In this document: positions 1 through 13,113 of the stretch, piece by piece
Layout: every line of letters starts with the position of its first letter
How positions within the stretch are numbered: position 1 is the first letter of the stretch
From: Litomosoides sigmodontis
Lineage: Eukaryota > Nematoda > Chromadorea > Rhabditida > Onchocercidae
Assembly: GCA_963070105.1 (NCBI GenBank)
Contig: OY718806.1
Coordinates: 4,919,865 to 4,983,864, forward strand
DNA length: 64,000 nucleotides
Direction: 5' to 3'
Notes under the pieces: generated by a model
The model's database searches: none
What the model saw: the letters and a program-made list of their open reading frames with translations, nothing else
Told to the model about the DNA's origin: nothing
Position numbers and translations under genes: made by a program

Positions 1-1408
1 AAGTATAATTAAATTAAAACAATTACACAGCTGGAAACAAGAATTTTTAGACTGTACTAAATGAGAAATTGAATGAAATTTGTCAGTGGCTGTAGTGAAG
101 CATAACGTGTGCACTCTCTTCTAAAACGGAGATTTTGAATAAGCATGCTTGGACTGGCGGATCTAATTACTAGTTTTAAACACAATAGCTGGTAAATTGT
201 GCGTCCGTTGAGAAGTCATTTACAAGTGGCTTCCGACTTCCGAAGGAATGAAAATGAATGAACAACCAAGTGCGCAGACAGATTATTGAATTTCTGAAAA
301 ATTGCAAGAAAAATTATGCAGTGCTTAGAGCACTGCATAATTTTTCGTTAAGTAAAAATTAATGGAAAATCCATCGACTGTGGAATTGCACCGGAATTAT
401 TTTATTGCTTGATTTTTATGTAATAAACATGTCTTCTCAGATGTGGAATGTTTCTAGAGCTTCGATAAATTCAGTGAAATATGCCTCTGAAATGATTCAT
501 AATTGTAAAGTTTCGGCAACTATAGGTGCTTTCCACGCGGTCCATTCTCATTTGCATTCATTCTTCCATATAGCAAAATTATGACTGAAAAATACGCATT
601 AACTACGAATGATGTTTGTGAAATTACTTGGCTACTGCATGCTTCCTTAGGATACCTTTATATAAGTTTCTCTTGCTAATACGACTGCTTAGCTGTCTAT
701 TCCATCCCAGTAATAGTCAATCATATGATGGTTCGATGTGGTTTACTCTTACCTAATAAACTGCAATGTTTTTCAGAATGTTTGAAGTTTAACGCCTATT
801 GTCAGCTGTGCAGAACTATTTTGAGGTATTCTTCTTTTTTAGTGAGACATACGATACAGTACAAACGGAATTTCGTATTTTCACGTAAGCATCAAAACTT
901 CTGCGAATCATAATTTCGTAATTTATCACCCTGCAGAAGCAATATTAGGGAGATTCCCCGTGAACTTTCATTTTTTAGAAACTTCCAAAAATTTGATATT
1001 ACACTGAGATATTCTTCTGTGTCAATAATGAAGGATAAGGAAACAATTTGTGACAAGCGTCACTTAAAGATGAGTATGAAGCAAACAATGCAATCGGGAC
1101 TGAGATTACGGTCATTCGTTAAGTGTATGATGAGATGAAGTCATGGATGCATCGTCAACGGAACGACATGCTGATATTCAAATGCTTAACTGAAAATAAG
1201 GACAATAAATACATACACTCTCCTTTCGCAGGTTTTGTCCAGTTCCAATGTCTGTGATATTTGAAAATGATTTGACAAGAAATTAGAAGGATTCAGAAGA
1301 CCAGAAGTGCCTTACTGTGAGATAGAATTGAAATGAGTCAATGAGGGAGTAAGTGAAAGAGTAAAACAAGTTGGTGGGCATTGATAGAGCAACAAATATA
1401 TGGCTTAC
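1..1408. other. Non-coding stretch, no supportable gene
   Basis: AT-rich sequence with only short open frames that lack splice support or family motifs. It contains a perfect 17-bp hairpin at 308-346. If the candidate minus-strand exon at 1409-1690 is real, the rest of its gene would lie here or left of the window, but I could not identify continuing exons. Confidence 0.5.
308..346. repeat. Perfect 17-bp hairpin, 5-nt loop
   Basis: The left arm GAAAAATTATGCAGTGC (308-324) is exactly the reverse complement of the right arm (330-346). The loop is TTAGA. No gene is recognised around it. It may be a small foldback element or a structured RNA; the sequence alone does not decide. Confidence 0.85.
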
Positions 1409-1690
1409 TTGTTCATTGGAAATGGACGTCTGCGATGACGGATGCTTTCTCGTTCCCTTAGCAAATGATGAAGAAAGTGGAGGTGTTGTCGACGAGGGCC
1501 AGGCTGTTGCTGCTGTCGATTGAGTGGTCGCGACTGTCCAGCTCAGTGCGCTGCCCACAGCAGTCCCACTCGTGTAGCCTCTTCTCCCTTTGCCGTTTGG
1601 CAATGCCGAAGCTGCCGTAACCACAGAGACATCGATGTCTTTCCAAATTTCAGGACGGAGGAAGGAAGAGGAAAGACAGACGCGCGACAT
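1409..1690 (-). CDS. Candidate first coding exon of an unidentified minus-strand gene
   Basis: On the minus strand an acceptor-like GTTGCAG lies about 20 nt before an ATG at 1690. It opens a 94-codon frame that ends in a good donor (CAA|GTAAGC, donor bases 1408-1407) in phase 0. The peptide is rich in Ser, Thr and Ala with a low-complexity middle and no recognised domain. The exon is clearly GC-richer than its surroundings, which is how coding exons stand out elsewhere here. Overlapping plus-strand frames exist and cannot be excluded. No downstream exon was identified, so this is a partial hypothetical call only. Confidence 0.33.
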
Positions 1691-1708
1691 TCCTTTACTA
1701 CTTCTCAC

Positions 1709-4700
1709 TCTGCAACACTATAATAATTCCCGCTCTCGCGTACATCACCCAGTACCCTTTCCTTCCTCCTGCAAGACCTTATCCGCTCTCTTTCATTCCT
1801 TTCCTCCCATTTAATTTAATATTCGATGACGTTCAACACACGTATAAGCAGTGCAATTGCACAACCTCCATATGCTCCCGTCTGGAGAGGTTGATTAAAC
1901 TTGAGCCGCAGCTTTGAAATGATGATGAAATATTTCGTTGTTAATTCTATTCCTTTGTAATTGTAGGAGCAGCCTGTATAAAACGGTGGAAATGGAGTGA
2001 ATTTGGATTCGTTCCATTAATGTAATGTCCTTCCAATAAGGAAGATTAATGAAATTTTAATTTAGCAGATAGCAGTACCGAACCGACGTTTTATCGTGAA
2101 CTGCAATAGTGGACCTTTTAGAAAAACTCATGTGCTTCTTTTCATCACAGAATTGTTATTTTCTAAATTAAAAGTGTTCTCGACTACTTTTGTTGGACAC
2201 AAGTTAACTTCTGCATAGGGAATTAGACAGAAGTTTTGAAGCCTAAAATTTTCAATAAATTAGCTCCAACAGTCTGCTAATTTTGTTATCCCATATGTTG
2301 AGGAGAAATTAAGCTACCGCTAAATATCAAGTCCACTCATATAAAAGGACAAATTTTCCTCAACTGAAAATGTCAAATCTTGGACATCGTACTACATATT
2401 TTGACTGAATAAATTTCAGGCATTTTTTTTCTCTATTAGCACGTAAACGATCCGTGTAGAAATTGACTTCTATCGAGACAAACAAAACAAAGTTGCTAAT
2501 ATATACGAAAAGAAGGTCGACGAAATGAGTTGAATAATAGTAAATTAGATCGGTAAAGTAAAATTTTTCGAAAGAATGCTGAATTGAGGCATCTATTGGG
2601 GTGATCATGAGAGATAACGGAAGGTGCTATACGAAAAGTTCACCACAATTACGTCGACTACTGGATCGATCAGTTAGCTTTCCGCTTGTTTCTGACTTAC
2701 TTTTTTGCAGTAAACTTGATTACGGTAACGTTGTTGAGTGCAACGTCCTTCCAAACACTTCTCGCTCTATTTAACTTTTTCTTGAAAAAATCACTTTGCT
2801 TTCATTTCAGATAATATTTCATATTAATATTAACAGTAATTTTAAAGCGATGCAGTACCTGCAAAGGAATTATGACTGAGCCAGAACGGAACAGCAAAAA
2901 AAGAAAAACAAATTTACACAAAAACTAGTAATACACACAACTTTCAGATCTTACAAAGAAAGGAGTATTCGACTGCTGATTGTCCGGAAAGCTTTATTAC
3001 CGCTTCTGCATGAGCTAATGACTAATTGAAAGGCGTGAGGTCCGCTTTTATGTATCATCCATTTTTGACTCCCGAATTTACGTAACTCACTCCGAATCTT
3101 TGTTTGGGTAAGATAGAAATCTAAAACCTTATAGCAGGTAATAACTAGTTTTATGCTATCAATTCTGAGAGAAGCGGAAAGAAACTGATGAATATTAATA
3201 CTTCAGTTTTCTTTACGTGCTTTTCCTTGTATTGAACAAATACTACTGAGGTTGACCAGTAGTGGGTTTCATACAATCGGTTGTAACGTTTTTGAAGGAA
3301 CCATGCTTGTAGAAAATGTCTTGTAAGTCTCGCCCAACTTTCATTCCATTGCTACAGTGATAGAGCGAAATGAATTGTTTGAAGTGAACTAGTGATTGAA
3401 AATTGAGGGTAAAACAGCGGACTGAGAGAAATACGGGATCGAATATACGAAAATCAAAATTCTACTGCAATGAAGAAAGTTTTCACACTACAAAATTTCG
3501 AAACAAATCATCAATTTTTGTCATAAACCTAAAACAAATTCCCCAATTAAAATTGCATGAACGGTGACGGATAATAACAATAAATGTGAGATGATATAAA
3601 TTCCATTTTCAATTTTCATTCTTCACATTTTTTGCTAAGCATACGGCAAAAGTCTTTATTCTAAGAAAATTAAACGAATGTGTTGTCCATGGATACTTGA
3701 TGTGCTGCCCATTGACGTCCATATAAAGTAATTTGTTTTGACAATAAGTTTATTTTCAAACTAGTTACTTGACTGAAAGTTTTGCTTTTAAAACATCGAG
3801 TGGGATTAAACCTTGTCATAATTCAAATTTCAAATTATATCGAATATCTTATGCATCCAGCCAAAGTAAATAACCTAAAGAAGAAAAATTTGAAATTTCA
3901 GAAAATTTTGATTTCTGAGATTTCAGAAAAAGAAAGAAATAAGTTTCTTTTCTAGAAGATAAAAGTTTTTCTCAAATAAAATATTCGAAGAAAAATGATC
4001 ATGTATTATTGTCTCCACTTTTCAATTATTTGAACTTTTATCTTCTGCAAAGAAACTTCTGTTAAACTATTTCGAAACTTTAATCGCTTCGAAACGCTTT
4101 ACAGCATTTTGTAATTTTAGAATTTTTATGCGTCTTACGTTACACTTTTTATCACTTTGATGTCAATATGTTACGAAGAACAGCCTGATTTTCAACTTCC
4201 TCCTAATTTGTTGTCATTAATTCAAATAATACAAGAAGGATTCTAAATTAAAAATAATATATCAAAAAAATGTGTGACAGTAATCTAATATAATGTTTAA
4301 GTGCACGTTACACTAAAATATTCCATAAATTTTATTTTATTTGCTCAAATGAATATTTAAATAGACCATTACAGAAAGGAACCACTTCAAACATGTCAAT
4401 GCAAATATAAGTGGAAAAACAAACTTGAAAATGAAGTGGAAATGGTAAAGACACCCTGGACTTCTGAAAGCATTTGCTGAAGGCAAATATGACAGTGCGA
4501 TGAGGATGCAGTAGTGAATTGCGGATGTTAAAGGCTTCCTTCTTTTTCCGCACTTTATTATGCTTGACTGAAAAATTCATTTTTCGAAAGCGCGGGTCAG
4601 AATGACAATTATGCCATATTTGATGAATCAGGGAAAACGATCGACCTACTTGTAATTCCACTTTGATTCATGCATAAATTGAAAGTGAAATTGTATTAGC

Positions 4701-6212
4701 AATGAAGACAGTGTTTCGGAGGACATTTCCAGTTCCAGTAAACTTATTGCTGTAAATTGATTGTAATTAATTACACTCATTTTTTGGATGTGAGGTCGAT
4801 GGACCAACGTTAACGCCCGTCAATTAAAAACCAGCGTGTTGAGAGCACTCTAACAAAATTCATACAAAAAATTTCTCCTCAACTACTATTTTCCGTTCTA
4901 ACCTTCTAAACGGCACACTTAAAATATGAAAAGAACATTTACAAATACAAAACATTTACAAAAAACATTTACAAACGCAAGTTATTGGAATAGCACTGTT
5001 GGGGAAATAGTAGAAGAATGGAATAAGCTGAAGACTGGCGAGGAAAGGAATGATAAAAGAGTTTTTATCCAGAAGGAATAACAGCATAGGAAGGAAAGTA
5101 GATGAAAGGAATTGCGCGAAACGAGCAGTTAGCTTCGAGCTGTGTTCACTTAATTATTGCCATTAGTGTGTTCCCTCATGATGAGTGCCTGTTCGAAGTA
5201 GCAGTAGTGGGATAGTGAATATCATAAATTATGCGGATGATGGATGCTCTGATGTCCTCATCAGCACATTGGAAATGCGTCATTCTGCGTGGAATGTTGC
5301 TGAAAAAGGAGCCACCTTTGGAATGCTCGGCCAATGTCTTCGAAAGAGAAGGAGCGAATTAGCTTCGCAAGCCACCTCAAGTCTAATTAAGAAAGAGCAT
5401 GAAGAGCAGTGCTAAGACGTAGAGTTAAACCTGTCTTGTCTTGCTACTCCTCGATTCCTTACTGTAATCTGTCGTCCTGAAACTTAGCAAACCAAACAGA
5501 ACTCTTTCTGCCTGCCTTCCACAGAGTGACCCATCAACAAGTAATCTGTCCAACTGGTAGAACGCAGAAGTATTCACATCAGTTGTTGCACAGCTTCCGT
5601 TCCTTCGCGTAACTTCCACATTTCTTTCATTTCGTTCGCCCAAAATTCAAAATTCCCCATCAATCGCCAATCCCACTTTACAACAACAACCGCAGCCCCA
5701 TCCCAGATTGCCACTGTCAAGGCAGCAGTGTACTACTTTGATGAGTCTGGTTTGGTGATTCCTAATGCGCACTTGTTAAAGGGCGGCACCGAGAGTAGGA
5801 TGGGGGTATTCGGGTTCGGGGAGCTCGGGGAAGTGTGTCGTACCGTGTGGTGATTACGAGCAAGTTTTTACTTCACCACTAATGCTTCCAAGGTAGAGCT
5901 CAATCTCCTCATCCCCGTGGTAGATGGAGGAGAAATTGTGGGGTGAGGTTTGAGAACAACTTGCACACTCTCTTTGCAACATTTCTTTCGTTGCACTCTT
6001 AAATGCTACGTACTTCATCCGACAGTTATTGGCAAAGCTATCTTTCCCCTCTTTTCCTTTTTCTTTTCATATCGCTCATTCTTTTTTTGGATGTGATAAA
6101 ATAAACTGCTTAACGACAATTACAATAGGCTTTATGGTAGCTACACAACATCCTATTATAAGTTGTAATATTTGTAATTATTCAGTTCTTCCTCCCAAAT
6201 GTATTCTATTTT
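1709..6212. other. Intergenic region, no supportable gene
   Basis: About 4.5 kb of AT-rich DNA. Several frames of 60-110 codons occur (for example near 4332-4661 minus, 5185-5415 plus, 5425-5643 minus) but none shows family motifs or a convincing exon chain. A short ACATTTACAAA motif repeats three times around 4938-4977. A GC-richer patch at 5.65-5.95 kb lies just upstream of the NOG1 start and could include its promoter, which is inference. Confidence 0.5.
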
Positions 6213-6214
6213 AG
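6213..6214 (+). other. Likely trans-splice acceptor of NOG1
   Basis: A pyrimidine-rich TTCTATTTTAG ends six bases before the NOG1 start codon at 6221. An acceptor directly before a start ATG, with no upstream coding exon needed, is the usual picture of a nematode spliced-leader site. The leader itself is not in this window. Confidence 0.6.
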
Positions 6215-6220
6215 GAGCAA

Positions 6221-9200
6221 ATGCCTGCAGTTTATAATTTCAAGAAGATAACGGTGGTTCCATCTGCTGCGGTAAGTAATTATTGCTAATTATTTAAATG
6301 CTAAGATATTAGTACATTTTAAAGATGCTGTTGAAAAGGGAACAATTTTTCCTCATTTTTGATTACGCAGAGGACCATAATGGATTTCTTTTTTTGCAGG
6401 AATTAAAAGAGATAGTTCTTTCCAAGACGCAGAGGAAAACACCGACCGTGGTTCGTCGACATTTTGCAGTGAGCCGGATCCGTTCATTTTATACCCGGAA
6501 GATTAAATTTCTGCAGCAAGTTTTACACGATAAATTAACACAAATCATCGATGAATTTCCGAAAATGGAGGTAATTTCCTGGTTTCCTTATCGCTGTTCT
6601 AATGATAGCTATAAATGTGTGTGCTAAATTAGCTGATTATTTTGTTGGATAAGTTAATGTGAGTTGGACAAAAATGTAGAAATAGTAATTTGTAAAAATT
6701 TATGGAGCATTTTTGAATATCCTTTCAGGAAGTCCATCCATTTTATGCCGATCTTATGAACATTTTATACGATAAGGATCACTACAAAATTGCTTTGGGA
6801 CAAATGAATACTGCTCGTCATTTGATCGATAGGTGTGAATTTTAATAACTTTTTTTTGCCATGAAGTTACCGCAGTTGAAATCATTTATATGGCTTTAAG
6901 TGTGAATTTATTACGATAAAAACACTTCAGTATTGCACGGGAATATGTTCGTCTAATGAAATATGGTGACTCGTTATATCGGTGTAAAATGTTAAAACGA
7001 GCAGCGCTCGGAAGAATGGTAAAGCTATTAAAACGTCAGAAATCAAGTTTCGATTATTTGGAACAAGTGCGGCAGCATCTTTCTCGATTACCAACAATTG
7101 ATCCAAATACAAGGTATGTAGAAATGATAGTTTTTTCTTGTCAACGATTCATAATAATGAAAAGAAATATGAGTTATAGATTTTACATTGAAATTCAGGA
7201 CACTAATACTGTGTGGTTTCCCGAATGTTGGTAAATCATCGTTGATGAATTTATTAACACGTGCTGACGTTGAAGTACAACCTTATGCATTCACGACTAA
7301 AGCTCTTTATGTTGGACATCTTGATTACAAATACCTCAGTTGGCAGGCAAGCATTAATACTATGATGGTTATTCCGGAAGATTTGTTCCTACGTAAACAT
7401 GGGAAAAAATCATACTGTTTCAAAAGAGAATGTTTTATAGGTGTAGGTATAAGTGTGAAATATGCATAGATAATTATCTATAGTTGAGTAATTTCAGGTT
7501 ATTGATACACCTGGTATTTTGGATCAACCTTTGGAAGAGCGTAATACAATTGAGATGCAAGCGATTACAGCACTTGCACACTTGCGTGCTGCAGTTTTGT
7601 TCATTATGGATATAAGTGAAACATGTGATCATACGATTGAAGAACAAGTAAGAAATCTAATTCGATGTCATATTTTGTGTAGCGCTTTTGGAGGGATGGT
7701 TAACATTGATTAAGTTTTCAGATAGCACTATTTAAAAGTATTCGTCCATTATTTGTGAACAAACCAGTATTAATTGGTTTAAATAAAGTGGATATTGTAA
7801 AGCGAGATGAGCTAAAGCTGGAGAAAGTGGAGCAACTGAAAACATTAGATGACGATGCTTCGTTATCAATGTTCGAAATTAGCACTGTAACGCAAGAAGG
7901 AGTTATAGATTTCAGAAATATGGTATTTTTTTAAAATTTGTTTATATCACCACCATAACTGTGCACTTTAACAGCATATCGAAAAGACAGTAGTTGTAGC
8001 ATTAGTACAAGTTGGCTTAAATTAATTACATTAAGATGAGTTAATTGATATTTCTATTAAAATGACATAATTGGAGATGCGAAGTGAGTGTATGATAGAT
8101 TAGGGTAAGATCAGCATTATTAAGCTAATGTAAAACATATTAAGATGATATTAATACCATGAATGGATTTGTTTTTGATGTGTTAGATTTGTATGCATCA
8201 CTTTTTGTTTGTTTTCAAACAGTTGTTTAGAGTTCTTATCTTGAGAAATGCAACTTGAACTGGTTTTTGTAGGTGTTGAAGAAGTATGTAAAACTGTTCT
8301 TCTGTTTAAAAAAAAGGAAGAAAGAAAGGAATGAGATGTTAATCATTTAGGCATGCAATAAACTTCTAATGCAACGTGTTGAAAACAAACTGCAATCAAG
8401 AAAATTAACGGTTGAAGATGGTGTGCTAAGCCGTGTGTTCGTTGCATATCCTGTTCCAAGGGATGATAAAGTATGTTTATTTTCGTTGAGTTCAAGAGTT
8501 TTTTTTCTGTTGAATGCCATTACTATTGGCTTTTAGGTACGTGCACCATATATACCGGAAGCAGTGGTGAAAAAAAAGTTTTTGGGTAATAATAATTTGA
8601 AGAACGAGAAGATTGGGGAAATACGAAAACTAGAGCGTCAAATCGAGCTGGAAATGCAAGACGAATATATACTTGATTTGAAGAGTAAATTTTTATTCAA
8701 TAGATATATTTTACCGACTTTCATTTCACATCCATTATGATTTTCATATAGATTAATTTTATGTAGGTTATAACATTATAAAGTTAGTGATAAAAATGCA
8801 GAACATTATTTGCTTAAAAGCGACGAAGAAAAATATGATGCTGTACCTGAAATATGGGAAGGGCATAATATCGCCGATTTTGTTGCATCAAATATTCAAG
8901 ATATGTTGGAATCAATCAGGAAAGAGGAAGAAGCAAAAATTCAAGCGGGGTATGAGATTTTTTCGATTTATTAATATTTGCTTTTAAACTTATAAAAGCT
9001 TTTGTTGACATTAGGGAATTTTTGTTGTAACCTCATAATGTTACGTTTTAGATACTATGATGAAGATTTGACATTGGATGATGAGGAAACGAGGAAATTG
9101 CTTGAAAATGTGGAAAAAATCAAGGAAAAAGAGAGTCAGCTAAAAATGGTAAAATGAATTGATAGAAAAGTTTATTTTTACATTTTAAATCAGTTGGATG

Positions 9201-9857
9201 ATTCCATCATTATTTCTTGCGCTTTGAGTACAAATATTCTGAATTTGTTAAGTGGTTTATTTAAATCTGAAATTTTCAGGCTTCACAAGCTAAAAAAAGC
9301 ATCACGAAACCACGTTTAAGTCGTTCCATTGCAAGAAAACGGAATAGAACTGTGGCATGTTTGGAAGAGCAATTTCGGGATCTTGGTGTTGACATTGATC
9401 CGTCGCAGTTGAAGAATTTGAACAAGGAACAACTGAGGGAACCAACTGCCAAAAAAATACGGGTGGGAAAGAGTCCGAGCTTGGTTGCTAGTCGGCCATC
9501 TAGCCGTGATGTTCAGGGTATAAAGAATGATGAAGTTAGCGTTTTTTTTTCCTCCATTTTTTCTTACATATAATAATAGCATGCTAAAGATGTTGCGATA
9601 TATGGCGTCATTTCTGTAAGAAAAAAACTTTTCGAAAATGTAGTGTTAGTAGTGGAAGAAGGTTGTGTGATGGATAATTTTGTGTAAATCAAATTTTAAT
9701 TTAGATGCGTGAAATGACGAAGAAAGTTGGAAGAAGGAAGCAGAGAAATCTACAACTGAATGCAAAGAAAGGTGAAGCTGATAGGCATATTTTTGTGAAA
9801 CGTCCGAAACACTTGTTTTGTGGCAAGCGTGGACTTGGGAAAACAGACAGGCGGTGA
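6221..9857 (+). CDS. nog-1: Nucleolar GTP-binding protein 1 (NOG1/GTPBP4)
   Basis: Essential nucleolar GTPase needed for pre-60S ribosome assembly. Thirteen exons: 6221-6271, 6400-6570, 6729-6832, 6931-7113, 7199-7346, 7498-7647, 7722-7922, 8351-8470, 8537-8684, 8802-8949, 9052-9148, 9280-9534, 9705-9857. They join in frame to 642 aa, close to the usual size. The start reads [16 protein letters not shown], a hallmark NOG1 N-terminus. GTPase motifs: GFPNVGKSS (residues 176-184), DTPG (222-225), NKVD (290-293). The segment [18 protein letters not shown] (here [11 protein letters not shown]) and a basic C-terminus ending in KTDRR complete the NOG1 fold. The fifth intron uses a GC donor (CAG|GCAAGC at 7347). 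An AATAAA lies at 9999-10004, after the stop. RRP8 follows 530 bp downstream on the same strand, so shared expression is likely. Confidence 0.97.
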
Positions 9858-10378
9858 TTTCTATGATTTCGTTACTGTAATGGTAATGTATAGCAGTATT
9901 AAAAAGTTATATTCGACTGAATTTGAATTATTTTATTTGTTGCAATGTTTGTTGTGCTATTGTATGGCATTATTTGGTACAAGCGATAATGATTTTAAAA
10001 TAAAGTTTGTTAATATGTTATGTTTTCTCCACATTCATAGTTTATATGACTAACATATTGAGGTACTTAATTGATCTCAGGTTTTACTTTGATGACGTAG
10101 GACGAGAATAATTTAGGAGAGAATAATGTGAGGTAAAATTTTTTTGCTACTTGTTAGTTCAATTTATATGTATGGTAAATCAGGAGAGATAATTTAGCTG
10201 AGGGATATGTTGCATGTTGCGCGCTTCTCAGTGTATTTCACTGGAGAATGTTGTCATGGAAGCGTGGAAAGAATATTCAGCCATGGTTTGTTGACTTGAT
10301 TTTGAATAATAAATTATGCTGTGTTTTTGCGAAGAGCGGTACTTTTCTTCATGCTTCGTTTTTGTTTTTGTTTTTTTG

Positions 10379-10380
10379 AG
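10379..10380 (+). other. Possible trans-splice acceptor between NOG1 and RRP8
   Basis: A long T-rich tract ending in TTTTTTTGAG stops six bases before the proposed RRP8 ATG at 10387. In an operon this is where a spliced leader would be added to the second cistron. The last three bases (GAG) are a weaker acceptor than CAG or TAG. Confidence 0.4.
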
Positions 10381-10386
10381 GATTTG

Positions 10387-11293
10387 ATGGGAGAGAAGGA
10401 GAGTCTAAAGGACAAGTATTATGTGGTTTCGTCAAAAGAGGATGGGGTCGACTGTGGTGATAAAGTGGACGGTTTGGTAGGAGGATTTGCTAATTTTGTT
10501 TTTCCTCATTGTAATAATTGTAACGCTATGAGTGAGGGAAACGTATTATTTATTAGGATGAAGATTGTGTTCAACAGCTGATTTCAATGAATCGAATTGT
10601 AGTTGCATTCAGGTTAAGGTAGCTGGAGAGTGCTTGTGCGACAGTTTTTCTGAGTGTTCTTAATAGTTGATTGTTTCAGCTAAGAAAGAAGCGTCGTCCA
10701 TGGCGAAATAAAGTTCGCAAGAAAGCTGCTAAGGAATCGAAGAGAAAACTGAGAGAAGAAGGTTGTTATAGAATTTGTTGGAGTAGGTCTTTTAATATTG
10801 TGGAAAAATCAATAAATATGTTTGTGATTTGTTGTTTTAGGTAGTGATGTGCAAGTAAATAAAAAGAAGAAGAAAATTAAAATTAAGAAATGCCTAAGTG
10901 AAAATGAAGCAATGAACAGAGAGGGAATGAGTAGTGTAAAAGGAATGGATTCTTCATTGTTTCGGTATATCAATGAGCAATTATATACTATGAATGGCGC
11001 GGCAGCTATGGAACTATTTCGAAATGAACCACAAACTTTTGAATTGTATCATAAAGGATATCAGAAACAGGTTTGCTGATGGGAATTATTCAGATCAGTG
11101 CCTGTGTAAGATCGTTCAAACATGTATTGTGTAATGGTGATCAATATCCGTTTGCAGTGCAATATGCAAATTGACATAATTGATAGGTTGAGTCAAAGGC
11201 TGATATGTTGGGAAGATATCGTTTTACAGTGGTGTGGTATGGTGTGGTATGGTATGGAGTGGTGTGTGGTATGGTATGGTATGGTGTGGTGTG

Positions 11294-11341
<48 letters not shown>

Positions 11342-12336
11342 CTGTGGTAAATTGATGATATTTACAACGAGTGAACTTGAGATTATTATAGATGCTTAGG
11401 AAATGAAGATAGTGTTTTGGCTTAATAAAATGATTGCTTATAGGCAAAGAAATGGCCATGTAAGCCTGTTCATATCATTATTCAATGGATAAAATCACTG
11501 AAATGTGATGGTTTAGTGATCGCTGATTTGGGCTGCGGAAATGCAACGCTTGCTGAGAAATTATCACATATAGCCACCGTACATTCTTTCGATTTAGTTG
11601 CTGTGAATGAGCGCATTACTGCATGTGACATGTCGACGGTATGCTTGATAAATTGAGTAATAATTTTAACATTGGTAACACAATAGGTTAATTGTAGATG
11701 TTACGCCTTCCGTTATATAAGCATCGTTTAGAAACACTGAACTGTGCATTTAATTCGACCTTTTTTCTAGTCGAACTATGTTTTTATTGATGAGTAGTTC
11801 TTATGCAGGTCCCACTGCACAACGAATCGGTGGATATTGCTGTTTTTTGTCTTTCATTGATGGGAACCAATTTGAACGAATATTTAAGGGAAGCGAATCG
11901 TATATTGAAGAAGGGGTTTGTCATCACTTCATATGTTATTCAATGATGGCATGAAGGTGTTGTTCTTACTAGTTCTTGAAATTAATCAACATAATTTGAA
12001 AGGATGTAATATATGGCTGTTTGCAGTGGTTTTTTGAAAATAGCCGAAGTTGCCAGTCGATTTATAAGCCTAAAGCAGTTTGTTCACGCCGTAACAAAAA
12101 TGGGATTTGATATAACTGGAAAGGTTGGCTGCTTTTAGCCTTAAATTATAGAAAGGAATTAAATAGTAGTAGAATGGATGTATTTCGTTGATTATAGTTA
12201 TTATTTATAAAAAAATTTCCAGACCATGAAAGCTAATGGTTATTTTATGATTTTGGAATTTATCAAAACTGGTAGAGTGATGCAGAAACGACCTTTTGGA
12301 TTGAAATTGAAGCCTTGTTTGTATAAAAAGCGGTGA
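10387..12336 (+). CDS. rrp-8: Ribosomal RNA-processing protein 8, rRNA m1A methyltransferase
   Basis: SAM-dependent nucleolar methyltransferase that makes 1-methyladenosine in large-subunit rRNA. Exons: 10387-10476, 10680-10761, 10841-11070, 11444-11638, 11809-11915, 12027-12123, 12223-12336; joined 304 aa. After a Lys/Arg-rich N-terminus comes [13 protein letters not shown], a conserved RRP8 block. The SAM-binding motif is [13 protein letters not shown] (about residues 160-172), followed by CLSLMGTN (motif IV region) and [12 protein letters not shown]. The C-terminus LKPCLYKKR is typical of the family. Exons 2 to 7 are secure. The first exon is the least certain: it supplies the only in-frame ATG near exon 2 and has a GTAGGA donor, but its peptide is not conserved. 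The third intron holds a GGTAT/GT repeat. Confidence 0.92.
11229..11339 (+). repeat. GGTGT/GGTAT pentamers followed by (GT)n
   Basis: A degenerate array of GGTGT and GGTAT units runs from 11229 to about 11294 and passes into an uninterrupted (GT)n tract to 11339. It lies inside RRP8 intron 3 (11071-11443). Frames read through it are artefacts of the repeat. Confidence 0.9.
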
Positions 12337-13034
12337 CTGTCCAATGACTGTGAAATATTTGTTCAGAGTTTATTATGCAACAGAATTTTCCGTTGGGAAA
12401 TTTTAAAGCTGCTTTAGAATATCGTTGAACTGGCAAATGGTTTAACTGTTTAGGCTGAAATACTTTAGTCTCTTTTTTTTTATTATTTTGCAAATAGGTT
12501 TTTCTGAAACTTATTCAGTGTCATGTGTGATCTAGCAGAAGTATTTCAGCCTAAACGATTGATGCAAATGTTTCTCAGCATGAAGTGTTTCGGGAATATT
12601 GTGAAATTAAATATTCCTTTGTCTATTATGAATAACAGATGTTTTTTATTTTTGACACAATGACATAATTATTTACAGCAAGAATGAAGAGTTCTTTCAA
12701 AATGATTGAAACTCACATCGGATATATATCATTCTGCTACACACTATTTTGGTTGAAATGAATTTTTAGCACCGATCATGAAATTATTCACAACACAGTC
12801 ATTTTTTTTAATTCACTAATGACAAAATATCCAGGAGTATATTCAGGAGTGCATTTCGTGTGTATTATTTATTGTAGATGAAAGATGATATGGTTGGCTT
12901 TCTTTCAATTTATTTGCAACTTTTTAGAAAGATTGTTTTTTAATGAAAGGTTTGTTCATGCTAATAATAATTGCAACTGTGATTTTTAGAACTTTTCAGT
13001 GAAGGAAGTGACCGTTTCGGAAGAATTCTTAATT

Positions 13035-13113
<79 letters not shown>

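Noticed and set aside
11122..11459. Long frames over the GT/GGTAT repeat on both strands
   Set aside because: They are translations of a simple repeat in RRP8 intron 3.
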